The notes below the pieces were generated by a model. It searched no databases and was not told the origin of the DNA. It saw only the letters and a list, made by a program, of their open reading frames with translations. Below, piece after piece: positions 35,804 through 44,149 of a stretch of 64,000 nucleotides of DNA. Position 1 is the stretch's first letter. Each line of letters opens with the position of its first letter. The DNA is from Clostridium sp. AWRP (GTDB lineage Bacteria > Bacillota > Clostridia > Clostridiales > Clostridiaceae): assembly GCF_004006395.2 (NCBI RefSeq), contig NZ_CP029758.2, forward strand, positions 4,154,001 through 4,218,000, given 5' to 3'. Both the position numbers and the translations under genes were made by a program.

Positions 35804-35813
35804 TAAGTAACTT

Positions 35814-36971
35814 TTATTTTGACACTGAAGAATTGGAATACAAATTAAATACTATGTTACCACCTGAAGTATAGCCTTGTATGTATATAGGATATTTAAA
35901 ATCATTTCTAAATTTATAATCTATGTTTCCGTAATCTACTGTAGCATCCATTCCTTGAGAAACATAATGAACAGGCATAGTATGATGAGTCCTTTCAGTA
36001 GATGTAAGTCCTGCTTTAGCAACTACATTATAAAGCGTCGTAGATACCTGGCATATTCCCCCGCCAAGTCCTGACTCTACTTTATCTCCAATAATAACAG
36101 GAGCTGCCTCATATCCTTTGGCTGCAGTTCTCTGACCTACAACATCATTGAAGCTAAAAGTATCTCCTGGCATTACTACATGTCCATTTATGCTGCTAGT
36201 AGCAAGTGATATGTTATTTGCTCTTTCACCAGAAGATATACCTCCATAAGCTGTACTAAAATTAGATATTAATGTGTCAACAGGTTTAAGATCATCTTCC
36301 TTTATTTTAGCTTTAGTAGTTTTGAGCACTGCTTTTACAGTTAAATCCTGATCTGAATTATTATCTATTTTAGATTCAATATCTTTTTTCAAAGCTTCTT
36401 TATCTACTTTAACCCCGTCTTTCTGTGGTATTACTGAAAACTTCACTCCTCCCATTTCAAGAGATGCATTCACAGGTTCTGTATCAACTTCACTTGCAAT
36501 TTTATTTACCATATTATCTATAACTTTGGTGTTATAAGAAAATTTCAAATTATAGTTTACATTTTTAGGATTCTTTAATAATTCATATTTTTTAAATATA
36601 TTGCTGCTTTTTCCATAAGAATAGGCCAACTTTACTGTATCATCCAAGTTGTACGTAAAACTTAAACTCGAATAAGGTAATTCATAACTTTTACTTCCTG
36701 CAGTTATAGTAATTTGTTTCTGTTGAAATTTATTTAAATATCCGCCGTTCATTATAATCTTAGCCTGATCTTTAGTTTTTGCAGAAAGATCCGTATTATT
36801 TATAGAAACTTTAGGATAAATTAAGTTATCCCAATATTTTATATCATTATAATGATATACTATAAATCCGCAGCTTATACTCAAAAAAATAGTTAAGGCA
36901 GCCAAACCTAATATTTTTAATCTTCCGCCTGACTTTCTTTTTGACTTCCTAGTTCTTCTTTTTGCACTCAT
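35814..36971 (-). CDS. VanW-family exported protein with peptidoglycan-binding region
   Basis: A 385-residue protein. A very basic N-terminus (SAKRRTRKSKRKSGG) and a membrane anchor (about residues 22-42) are followed by a region with two repeats of the PG-binding_4 type and a C-terminal VanW domain: FSFNDVVGQRTAAKGYEAAP, ESGLGGGICQVSTTLYN and RTHHTMPVHYVSQGMDATVDYGN. VanW proteins are cell-wall associated; their chemistry is not settled. The start is set at 36971 for ribosome-site spacing; other in-frame starts lie at 36974 and 36980. Confidence 0.85.
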   Translation of the reverse strand: MSAKRRTRKSKRKSGGRLKILGLAALTIFLSISCGFIVYHYNDIKYWDNLIYPKVSINNTDLSAKTKDQAKIIMNGGYLNKFQQKQITITAGSKSYELPYSSLSFTYNLDDTVKLAYSYGKSSNIFKKYELLKNPKNVNYNLKFSYNTKVIDNMVNKIASEVDTEPVNASLEMGGVKFSVIPQKDGVKVDKEALKKDIESKIDNNSDQDLTVKAVLKTTKAKIKEDDLKPVDTLISNFSTAYGGISSGERANNISLATSSINGHVVMPGDTFSFNDVVGQRTAAKGYEAAPVIIGDKVESGLGGGICQVSTTLYNVVAKAGLTSTERTHHTMPVHYVSQGMDATVDYGNIDYKFRNDFKYPIYIQGYTSGGNIVFNLYSNSSVSK

Positions 36972-37044
36972 CATTATCACCTCTTCACTTTCACATAGTT
37001 ATTATACTATAGAGCAGTAACTTTTATATATAAAAATTATTAAT

Positions 37045-37104
37045 TTAATTACTCAACTTTCGCAGTTTTAAAAAACTTGCGAAGCAAAGCTTCGCAAAGT
37101 TTTC
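37045..37104. repeat. Hairpin element upstream of cinA
   Basis: It begins TTAATTACTCAACTTT and holds a strong hairpin: AAAAC-TTGCGAAGC-AAA-GCTTCGCAA-(A)-GTTTT at 37072-37104 (14 pairs, one bulge). A related start, TTAACTACTCAACTTT, occurs just after cinA at 38485, so cinA is bracketed by two related elements. It could serve as a terminator in either direction, but neither flanking gene is transcribed into it. Confidence 0.55.
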
Positions 37105-37229
37105 ATATTAAATCAAAATTCTATATGTACAAAAGTTGATTTAATTATTATTAAATAAACATAGCTTTTATGCTATCATAAAAGTATGTTTGATTTACAA
37201 ATATACTTAAGTATGGAGGTAATACATAA

Positions 37230-38468
37230 ATGAAAGCTGAGATATTATGCGTTGGTACAGAGATTTTACTTGGAGATATCGTAAATACAAATGCACAATT
37301 TATTTCCAAAGGATTAGCTGATCTTGGTATAGAAGTGTATCACCAATCTGTTGTGGGAGATAATCCTCAGAGACTTTTAGATGAGTTTAGAAAATCTTTT
37401 GAAAGAACTGACATTATAATTACAACTGGAGGGCTTGGGCCTACACAAGATGATCTAACTAAAGAAACTGGTGCCGAATACTTTAACAAGGAAATGATTT
37501 TAGATAAAAATTCACTTAACCATTTAGAATCTTATTTTAAGAAAATAGGGAAAACAAATTTAGAAGGCAATAACATAAAGCAAGCTTACTTTCCTGAAGG
37601 TGCTTATATATTTCCTAATCCACATGGTACGGCTCCTGGCTGTTGTATGGAGCAAAATGGCAAAATTTTAATAATACTCCCCGGTCCTCCAAAAGAGGCA
37701 AAGCCTATGTTTCAAAATTATGTAGTTCCATTTTTAAAAAAATATAGTAATGGAATAATAAAATCTAAAACACTTAGAGTTTGCGGTATGGGAGAAAGTT
37801 CTATGGCTGAGAGTGTCTCAGATCTTATAAATAATAGTGTAAATCCCACTGTAGCTCCTTATGCAAAGGAAAATGATACAATACTTAGAATTACTGCACG
37901 GGCAAATACAGAAGAAGAAGCTGTAGAGCTTATAAAACCTGTAGAATCTAAAATTAGAGAAAAACTAGGGATAAATATATATGGTGAAGATAATGATACT
38001 ATGGAAGAGGCTATAGGAAAATTATTGATAAATAAAGAATTAACTATATCCTCAGCAGAATCATGTACTGGTGGGCTAATAGCTGCAAGACTTGTAAATT
38101 ATCCTGGTATATCTGCTGTATTTAAAGAAGGTGCTGTCACTTATACCAACGAGGCCAAAATGAAAAGACTAGGGGTAAAAAAGGATACCCTAGACAAATT
38201 TACTGCTGTTAGTTCCGAGACTGCAAAAGAAATGGCAGAAGGTATAGCTAAAACAGCAAATACCGATATAGGCATAGCTACTACAGGAGTTGCAGGTCCT
38301 GGCGGCGGTACTTACAAAAAACCTGTAGGTCTAGTATATATAGGACTTTACATAAATGGAGAGACTTATGTTAAGAAGTGCCAATTCTTTGGCAGCAGAG
38401 ATGTGATAAGGCAAAGGGCTACTATGACAGCTCTTGATTTAATAAGAAGACACATTATAAATTTGTAG
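37230..38468 (+). CDS. cinA: CinA-like protein (competence/damage-inducible, NMN deamidase domain)
   Basis: A 412-residue two-domain protein. The N-terminal molybdopterin-binding-like COG1058 domain has EILCVGTEILLGDIVNTN, TTGGLGPTQDDLTKE and LPGPPKEAKPMF. The C-terminal PncC domain has SSAESCTGGLIAARL, GAVTYTNEAKMKRLGV and ATTGVAGPGGGT. Proteins of this kind deamidate nicotinamide mononucleotide and hydrolyse ADP-ribose in pyridine nucleotide recycling. TATGGAGG precedes the ATG. Single gene flanked by two related repeat elements; pgsA and recA, frequent neighbours elsewhere, are absent. Confidence 0.93.
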   Translation: MKAEILCVGTEILLGDIVNTNAQFISKGLADLGIEVYHQSVVGDNPQRLLDEFRKSFERTDIIITTGGLGPTQDDLTKETGAEYFNKEMILDKNSLNHLESYFKKIGKTNLEGNNIKQAYFPEGAYIFPNPHGTAPGCCMEQNGKILIILPGPPKEAKPMFQNYVVPFLKKYSNGIIKSKTLRVCGMGESSMAESVSDLINNSVNPTVAPYAKENDTILRITARANTEEEAVELIKPVESKIREKLGINIYGEDNDTMEEAIGKLLINKELTISSAESCTGGLIAARLVNYPGISAVFKEGAVTYTNEAKMKRLGVKKDTLDKFTAVSSETAKEMAEGIAKTANTDIGIATTGVAGPGGGTYKKPVGLVYIGLYINGETYVKKCQFFGSRDVIRQRATMTALDLIRRHIINL

Positions 38469-38484
38469 AGTTTATAAGTAAAAG

Positions 38485-38660
38485 TTAACTACTCAACTTT
38501 GTTCTTTAAGAAATTGTGAAGCAATATTTTTAAAAAACAAAGTTCAAAGTTCAAATATCAAATAAAGATAATTTTCTTTCTAACGTCAGAAAATATTAAA
38601 ATTATAGATCTCCTGAGGTACGATGGAAATCATCTTTATCTGTTCTTTGTTATTTGAACT
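38485..38660. repeat. Palindromic repeat element downstream of cinA
   Basis: After TTAACTACTCAACTTT, which it shares with the element before cinA, the segment holds AACTTTGTT/AACAAAGTT arms. A longer imperfect inverted repeat follows, with arms at 38548-38576 and 38626-38660: AGTTCAAATA-CAAA and TAAAGAT-ATTT are kept in both, and one arm has 6 to 7 extra bases. About 50 bases lie between. No gene. It looks like a small non-autonomous or structured intergenic repeat. Confidence 0.6.
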
Positions 38661-38711
38661 CTGCTATTTTGAAAAAACTTCTATTTAGAAACTCTATGTA
38701 AGTTTCAAACT

Positions 38712-39356
38712 TCAAGATTTAGTTTCCTCTGGATGATTGAAATATTCACAGTAAGGTGCTAGAGGGCAATGTTCACAATCAGGTTTTCTTGACTTACATA
38801 TACGCCTTCCGTGCCATATTAAATAATGATGTGAATCACTCCACATACTTTTGGGTATATTTTTCATAAGTTCCATTTCTACCTTGTGAGGAGTAGTTCC
38901 TTTTGCAATTCCAAGTCTATTTGATACCCTAAATACATGGGTATCCACTGCAATTGCTGGAACTCCAAAGGCGTTTGACAAAACAACATCCGCAGTTTTT
39001 CTGCCCACTCCTGGAAGTTCTATCAACTGTTCCATAGTATGTGGTACCTCTCCACCGTACTTTTCAATAAGTTCTCTGCTAGTTGAAAGTATATTCTTGC
39101 TTTTATTTCTAAAAAAGCCGCAGCTTTTTATCCTTTCTCCTAATTCTTCCTCTGTTAGAGATATCATTTTTTCAGGAGTATTATATTGTTTATACAATTC
39201 TGATGTAACTTTATTTACTCTTACATCAGTGCATTGAGCTGAAAGCATAGTGGACACTAACAATTCATAAGGAGACTCGAAATTCAATGCACATTTTGCT
39301 TCTGGATAAGTTTCTTTCAGTACTTTCAATATATTATCTACATTTTGTTTATCCAA
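38712..39356 (-). CDS. nth: Endonuclease III
   Basis: DNA glycosylase/AP lyase for oxidised pyrimidines, 214 residues. The helix-hairpin-helix LPGVGRKTADVVLSNAFG near residues 109-126 holds the catalytic lysine, and VDTHVFRVSNRLG holds the catalytic aspartate. The C-terminal C-x6-C-x2-C-x5-C (CKSRKPDCEHCPLAPYC) binds a [4Fe-4S] cluster. It starts with TTG 7 bases after GAAGGTGA. It follows a plsC-type gene by 15 bases. Confidence 0.95.
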   Translation of the reverse strand: MDKQNVDNILKVLKETYPEAKCALNFESPYELLVSTMLSAQCTDVRVNKVTSELYKQYNTPEKMISLTEEELGERIKSCGFFRNKSKNILSTSRELIEKYGGEVPHTMEQLIELPGVGRKTADVVLSNAFGVPAIAVDTHVFRVSNRLGIAKGTTPHKVEMELMKNIPKSMWSDSHHYLIWHGRRICKSRKPDCEHCPLAPYCEYFNHPEETKS

Positions 39357-39371
39357 CTTTTATCACCTTCA

Positions 39372-40073
39372 TTAATCCTTGTATATTCCTCTATATTGTT
39401 CAGGCAAAAGTTCTGCTATTTTTTTCATAAATAAATCAGATATTCTGTCTTCATATACATGTTTGTTTTCACCTTTATTTTGGGGCGGTATATCTATCTG
39501 CTTTCCTATGTTTACATTTACCTCTGCATTATGAAAACTTTCTAAAGCCATATCCTTGTCACTTATAGGTAAAAGTTTCTCAGTCCCAGAGATACCGATA
39601 GGAAGAATTGCAGCCTTAGTTAACTTCTGTATTAAAACTACTCCTCTTTTTCCTTTTGCTAAGCTTGCTGTTCTACTTCTCGTTCCCTCAGGAAACATGA
39701 GTATATTATTACCACTTTTTACGGTTTTTACAACTTTAGATATAGCATCCTTGTCCGCACTATTTGGTTTTATATTGATGGTCTTTGTAATACACATACC
39801 AAGCTGAGTTAAAGAATTTTGATTCAGTTTTTTACCTGCTACAAAAGTCAGGTTTTCTGATTTAAGTACTCTACTTAATACAAGAGCATCAGAATTACTT
39901 AAATGATTGCAGATAAATATTACAGGTCTTTCCACTTCATTTAAATTTTCAATGCCTTTTACTTTTATATCTGCACATCTATTTAAGTAACCACTTAATA
40001 TTTTTTTTGAAATATAAGCTAGAAGTCCTTTAGGGAGATGTCCCATTAGCTTGACCACCCATGGAGAAATCAT
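39372..40073 (-). CDS. plsC: 1-acyl-sn-glycerol-3-phosphate acyltransferase (PlsC-like)
   Basis: A 233-residue membrane-associated acyltransferase making phosphatidic acid. The NHLSNSD motif (H-x4-D) near residue 55 and FPEGTRSRT near 130 are the catalytic and glycerol-phosphate-binding blocks; the N-terminus is hydrophobic. The start is placed at ATG 40073, 8 bases after AAAGGTGG; a GTG at 40085 lies within that site. The paralogue and acyl-donor preference (acyl-ACP or acyl-CoA) are unknown. Transcribed with nth and downstream of queG. Confidence 0.88.
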   Translation of the reverse strand: MISPWVVKLMGHLPKGLLAYISKKILSGYLNRCADIKVKGIENLNEVERPVIFICNHLSNSDALVLSRVLKSENLTFVAGKKLNQNSLTQLGMCITKTINIKPNSADKDAISKVVKTVKSGNNILMFPEGTRSRTASLAKGKRGVVLIQKLTKAAILPIGISGTEKLLPISDKDMALESFHNAEVNVNIGKQIDIPPQNKGENKHVYEDRISDLFMKKIAELLPEQYRGIYKD

Positions 40074-40136
40074 AAATAAATCCACCTTTCCTTTTTATAT
40101 ATGGTATACTTTCTAAATGTACCTCTCTCATATAAA

Positions 40137-41114
40137 TTATAATTTTAAAACCTGTAAAAGTCTATCATAATAATCTTTTACATAGGTAGACCTTATGTTT
40201 TTATATTCCAAATTAATACTTTTATTTAATGTAAGCATATTTATAATTGCATTTCTCTGAATAATATTTTTACCTCTCCATCCACAGGATGTATTTTTGT
40301 ATTTCTCTGTAAATGTTTTTTTATCCATATCTACAATTTCATTTAAATCAACTCTGCTCATAAAATCAAAAGGCTCAAAATCCTGTATATTAGAAAAGGC
40401 AACCTTACTATTATATGGACATACTTTTTGGCAAGTATCACATCCAAATAATCTCCCTTGAAACTGTGAAAACCATTTATTATCTATATGTTTTTTTTGA
40501 GTTATATATGACATACATATATTAGAATTTTTATCTCCAAGTAAAGCGCCTGTAGGACATGATGTTTTGCATAAATTACAGCTGCCGCACTTACTTTCTA
40601 GTGGAGTATCAGCTTCTATTTTTATATCAGTTATTATTTCTCCTAAAAAAACATAAGACCCATATTTCTCTGTAATAATCATATTATTTTTTCCTATAAA
40701 CCCTATTCCACACTGAAAAGCTATATATCTCTCAGGCAAGGAATTACTATCTACAAAGTATACAGCTTTTCCCCCTAAACCCCTTATAAAATCACACACT
40801 TTTTGTAAATAATAACGTACTACTACATGATAGTCTTTCCCTCTAGTATATAGAGAAAAGCTTATATTTTTCTCATGTTGCTTTTCAAATAAATAGGGAA
40901 AGGCAATGGATATTATTGTCTTTCCCCCATCCATATACACATATGGATTAACTCTATTTTCAATATTCTTTTCTTCGAATTCATTTTCAAGCAAATTTTC
41001 TTTTCTATATTTAAAACAATTTTTTAACTGGGTGAATATTCTGCATTTTGTAAATCCTATAGTATCCAATCCAATCTTATTACAGTAACTCAATATATCT
41101 TCCTTATAGTTCAA
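40137..41114 (-). CDS. queG: Epoxyqueuosine reductase QueG
   Basis: Cobalamin-dependent enzyme for the last step of queuosine synthesis in tRNA. Two ferredoxin-type clusters are seen, CGSCNLCKTSCPTGAL and CDTCQKVCPYN, after the N-terminal DUF1730 region with FVDSNSLPERYIAFQCGIGFIGKNN. About 325 residues, without the HEAT-repeat extension of longer forms. The TTG at 41114 fits AGGTG spacing best; a GTG at 41123 overlaps that site and is the alternative. It lies 16 to 25 bases after the cysE stop. Confidence 0.9.
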   Translation of the reverse strand: MNYKEDILSYCNKIGLDTIGFTKCRIFTQLKNCFKYRKENLLENEFEEKNIENRVNPYVYMDGGKTIISIAFPYLFEKQHEKNISFSLYTRGKDYHVVVRYYLQKVCDFIRGLGGKAVYFVDSNSLPERYIAFQCGIGFIGKNNMIITEKYGSYVFLGEIITDIKIEADTPLESKCGSCNLCKTSCPTGALLGDKNSNICMSYITQKKHIDNKWFSQFQGRLFGCDTCQKVCPYNSKVAFSNIQDFEPFDFMSRVDLNEIVDMDKKTFTEKYKNTSCGWRGKNIIQRNAIINMLTLNKSINLEYKNIRSTYVKDYYDRLLQVLKL

Positions 41115-41139
41115 ACCTTTCACCTGCTTATTATAGAAA

Positions 41140-41733
41140 TTATATTATCATTTCATTATATATCTTTTTTCTTCTTCCTGCATAGTCTTTTATTTCTATA
41201 ACAGTATTACTTTCAGCCTTAACTACTTTAGCTGGTATACCTACTACAGTACAATTTGCTGGTATATCTTTCAAAACTACTGAATTTGCACCTACTTTTA
41301 CATTATCGCCTACAACTATTGGCCCTAAAAGTTTTGCTCCACTTCCTATAAATACGTTATTTCCTACTGTAGGATGCCTTTTTCCTGTATCCTTTCCTGT
41401 TCCTCCTAAAGTCACTCCATGGTAAAGCGTTACATTATCTCCAACCTCTGCAGTCTCACCTATAACAACACCCATACCATGATCTATAAATAATCCCTTT
41501 CCTATTTTAGCCCCTGGGTGTATTTCTATTCCAGTTAAACCCCTAGCAATTTGTGATATTAACCTAGCAATAAAGAAACATTTCTTGTTATAAAAAAAAT
41601 GTGCTATTCTATACTGTATCAAAGCATGAATAAAAGGATATAATATAAAAACCTCTAACGGATTTCTAGCCGCTGGATCATTTTTCATAGCATTTTTAAT
41701 ATCATAAGCTAATAGCTTAAATGGGTTTCTCAT
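41140..41733 (-). CDS. cysE: Serine O-acetyltransferase
   Basis: Makes O-acetylserine from serine and acetyl-CoA. A 197-residue left-handed beta-helix enzyme: GIEIHPGAKIGKGLFIDHGMGVVIGETAEVGDN, then GVTLGGTGKDTGKRHPTVGNNVFIGSGAK, with the catalytic His/Asp region. It is the short type found in Gram-positive bacteria. AAAGGAG precedes the ATG. It is downstream of cysK, and both should answer to the cysteine T-box upstream; an inserted palindromic repeat separates them. Confidence 0.95.
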   Translation of the reverse strand: MRNPFKLLAYDIKNAMKNDPAARNPLEVFILYPFIHALIQYRIAHFFYNKKCFFIARLISQIARGLTGIEIHPGAKIGKGLFIDHGMGVVIGETAEVGDNVTLYHGVTLGGTGKDTGKRHPTVGNNVFIGSGAKLLGPIVVGDNVKVGANSVVLKDIPANCTVVGIPAKVVKAESNTVIEIKDYAGRRKKIYNEMII

Positions 41734-41781
41734 TGTTTTCTCCTTTCAAATTTATTGATCAAATTTTGAATAATACTAAGT

Positions 41782-41828
41782 AATCAATTCACAATGCACG
41801 ATGCACAATTGTGCACTGTGAATTGATT
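41782..41828. repeat. Palindromic repeat between cysK and cysE
   Basis: AATCAATTCACAATGCAC (41782-41799) and GTGCACTGTGAATTGATT (41811-41828) are inverted arms with one mismatch around an 11-base centre, and an inner palindrome GCACAATTGTGC overlaps the second arm. It lies in the short gap between two operon genes and is not followed by a T-run, so it is more like a repeat insertion or an RNA-processing hairpin than a terminator. Confidence 0.65.
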
Positions 41829-41838
41829 GAATTACATA

Positions 41839-42750
41839 CTAATCATATAATCCCATGGATAGGTATTTCTCTCCTCCATCTGGTGCTACAGTTACTACTT
41901 TTTTACCTTTTCCAAGTTTTTTTGCCACCTGAATTGCTGCAGCTATATTAGCTCCTGAGGATATACCAACTAGTATTCCCTCTTCTTTTCCCATAAGTTT
42001 AGCATATTTAAAAGCTTCTTCATCTGTTACAGTTATGATCTCATCTACAATTTCTGATTTGTAGATATCAGGTACAAATCCTGCCCCTATACCTTGTATT
42101 TTATGAGCTCCAGTTTTACCTCCTGACAAAACTGGTGAACCTGCTGGCTCTACTGCAACTACCTTTACATCTTTATTGTGCTTTTTCAAGTTTTCTCCTA
42201 CTCCTATTGCTGTTCCTCCAGTACCAACACCAGCTACGAAAGCATCTACATCCTTTAAATCCTCTAAAATTTCCTCTGCTGTAGTTTCATAATGTTTTTT
42301 AGGATTAGCAGTATTTATAAATTGTTGCGGTATATAGTAACCCTCTTTATCTTTACCAATTTCATAAGATTTCTCTATAGCTCCTTTCATGCCTTTAGCT
42401 CCATCTGTCAAAACTAGTTCTGCCCCATAAGCTTTTATCATATTTCTTCTCTCTACACTCATAGTTTCTGGCATTACAATTGTAACTTTATATCCTTTTA
42501 ATTTTCCTATCATTGCAAGAGCTATACCCATATTACCGCTAGTTGGCTCCACTATTGTGTCACCTTTTTTTAAAAGTCCTTCTCTTTCAGCTCTTTCAAC
42601 CATGCCAAGAGCAGCTCTGTCTTTAATGCTTCCACCAGGATTGAATTTTTCAAGTTTAACATATATGTCAGCTGCATCCTCATTTTTAAAATTATCAAGT
42701 TTAAACAAAGGCGTATTACCTATCATATCTATAGCATTAGTAAATATCAT
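41839..42750 (-). CDS. cysK: Cysteine synthase A (O-acetylserine sulfhydrylase)
   Basis: Pyridoxal-phosphate enzyme making cysteine from O-acetylserine and sulfide, 303 residues. The cofactor lysine is in PGGSIKDRAALG near residue 37. EPTSGNMGIALA and VGTGGTAIGVGENLK bind substrate and phosphate, and GISSGANIAAAI closes the site. The ATG at 42750 follows GGGAGGTACTAAA; an in-frame ATG at 42765 precedes the site. The first gene after a T-box leader, so it is made when charged tRNA-Cys is scarce. Confidence 0.95.
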   Translation of the reverse strand: MIFTNAIDMIGNTPLFKLDNFKNEDAADIYVKLEKFNPGGSIKDRAALGMVERAEREGLLKKGDTIVEPTSGNMGIALAMIGKLKGYKVTIVMPETMSVERRNMIKAYGAELVLTDGAKGMKGAIEKSYEIGKDKEGYYIPQQFINTANPKKHYETTAEEILEDLKDVDAFVAGVGTGGTAIGVGENLKKHNKDVKVVAVEPAGSPVLSGGKTGAHKIQGIGAGFVPDIYKSEIVDEIITVTDEEAFKYAKLMGKEEGILVGISSGANIAAAIQVAKKLGKGKKVVTVAPDGGEKYLSMGLYD

Positions 42751-42813
42751 TTTAGTACCTCCCAAAATTTTATATAATAATTAATATTTTAAGTATGAAA
42801 TTTACTTTGAAAT

Positions 42814-42853
42814 CAAAAAAAACTCCGTCTCTATATGTTATATAGAGACGAAG
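42814..42853 (-). terminator. Regulated terminator of the T-box leader
   Basis: On the minus strand CTTCGTCTCTATA pairs with TATAGAGACGGAG over a short loop (one G-T pair), followed by TTTTTTTTGA. The T-box sequence just upstream can pair with the 5' arm region to form the competing antiterminator. Confidence 0.9.
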
Positions 42854-43085
42854 TATATACTCCGTGGTTCCACTCTAATTAGATTTTTAAAAAATCCAAC
42901 TCTCAATCGAACACAGCGCTATGTTCTATCACTATAACGGGCGAACCCGATGTAATCTACTATTAATTCGACCACATAACTCCAAAGGGCACTTCACCTA
43001 AACTTAATTTAGAAACTTTCACCAACTGTTTCTTCTCTGCAAAATTTAATTTAAGTTACTTTTCTTTTTCAAAGTATTCTTGAGT
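42814..43085 (-). promoter_or_regulatory. T-box leader, probably cysteine-specific, upstream of cysK-cysE
   Basis: On the minus strand a long leader ends in the T-box sequence AGTGGAACCACGG (42862-42874), then a terminator hairpin with a T8 run. Stem I shows GTTGGTGAAAG in the distal region and GAAG-TGC-CCTTTGGAG in the specifier region. The triplet at 42989-42991 reads TGC, a cysteine codon, in agreement with cysK. Uncharged tRNA-Cys would stabilise the antiterminator and allow transcription. Confidence 0.88.
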
Positions 43086-43321
43086 GTTTTACTATGATTT
43101 ATATTTATATTATACAACTACCTAAATTTTTGTCAATAATATTTTTAATTTTATATAGAACTTTTTTGTCCTATGGTAACCATTGCTCACATCACCATCT
43201 TATATAATGTTTAGCTGGAGAAAGTTATAATTGTAATCAAACTCCATCTGGACCTAAAAATCAATTGATACAAATTTAAAAGGCTTATACAAGTAAGTAA
43301 GCTTATGTATAGGAAACACAA
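43086..43321. other. Gene-free stretch between the T-box leader and the YihY gene
   Basis: No convincing gene. The T-box promoter should be at its lower end. A weak hairpin with TATACA/TGTATA arms at about 43280-43305, followed on the minus strand by AGCCTTTT, may terminate the YihY-family gene. Confidence 0.4.
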
Positions 43322-44149
43322 CTAAAATCTATTTTTTTCTTTCTTAAATAATACTGAGTTAAACTCTCCTCCTAAAATAGTTATTGTAGATAAAATAAAA
43401 AGCCAGGTTAAAAGCACTATTACAGCTCCTATACTTCCATAAATTTTAGAATAATTTCCAAAATTATTTACATAAAAGGCAAAACCCATAGAAGCTATTA
43501 CGATACCTATAGTGGAAAAGACCGCACCTGGTAATACTTTTCTCCACGTAAGCCTTACATTTGGAGTAAAAATATAGACTGCTGCAAATATAAATATGGT
43601 TCCAAAAAATATAATAACATATCGTAATATATTCCATAAAAATCCAAATCCCTCGGAAATCCCTAACTGAAAAGCTAAAAAACTTCCAAGCATTTGTCCA
43701 AATACTAAAAACAATAAAGTACATAATATTATCAACGTTACTCCTAGTGTGCATAGTATAGATATAATATATATCTTAAATATTGATCTAGTTTCTCTTT
43801 GATCATATGCTTTATTCAATCCTTTTATAACAGCATGAAATCCACCTGATAGAGCCCATAGTGTAAGAATCAAGCTTAAGCATAAAAGTTCAATATTTTT
43901 GCTATTAGCAGTTTTAATTACTGTATTTTCTATTAATTCCAGTGCATTTTTAGGCAATACATTACTTAAAACTAGCAATATATCATTACTACTTATATCA
44001 CTATACCCTATAAGGCTTATAAAGAATACTAAAAAAGGAAAAATAGAAAATAATAGGCTATATGCAAGTTGTGAAGCCAGCGCTAATACATCGTCTTGTA
44101 TAAATCTAAAAATAAATTCCTTTAATTTACTAAATGCTCTTTCCTTCAA
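43322..44149 (-). CDS. YihY/virulence factor BrkB family membrane protein
   Basis: A 275-residue membrane protein with about six helices, of the YihY (UPF0761) family, once mislabelled ribonuclease BN. ALASQLAYSLLFSIFPFLVFFISLIG at the N-terminus and WALSGGFHAVIKGLNKAYDQRETRS are the recognisable blocks, with GSIGAVIVLLTWLFILSTITILGGEFN near the end. It starts with TTG, 7 bases after GAGGAG. The function of the family is unclear. Confidence 0.88.
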   Translation of the reverse strand: MKERAFSKLKEFIFRFIQDDVLALASQLAYSLLFSIFPFLVFFISLIGYSDISSNDILLVLSNVLPKNALELIENTVIKTANSKNIELLCLSLILTLWALSGGFHAVIKGLNKAYDQRETRSIFKIYIISILCTLGVTLIILCTLLFLVFGQMLGSFLAFQLGISEGFGFLWNILRYVIIFFGTIFIFAAVYIFTPNVRLTWRKVLPGAVFSTIGIVIASMGFAFYVNNFGNYSKIYGSIGAVIVLLTWLFILSTITILGGEFNSVLFKKEKNRF

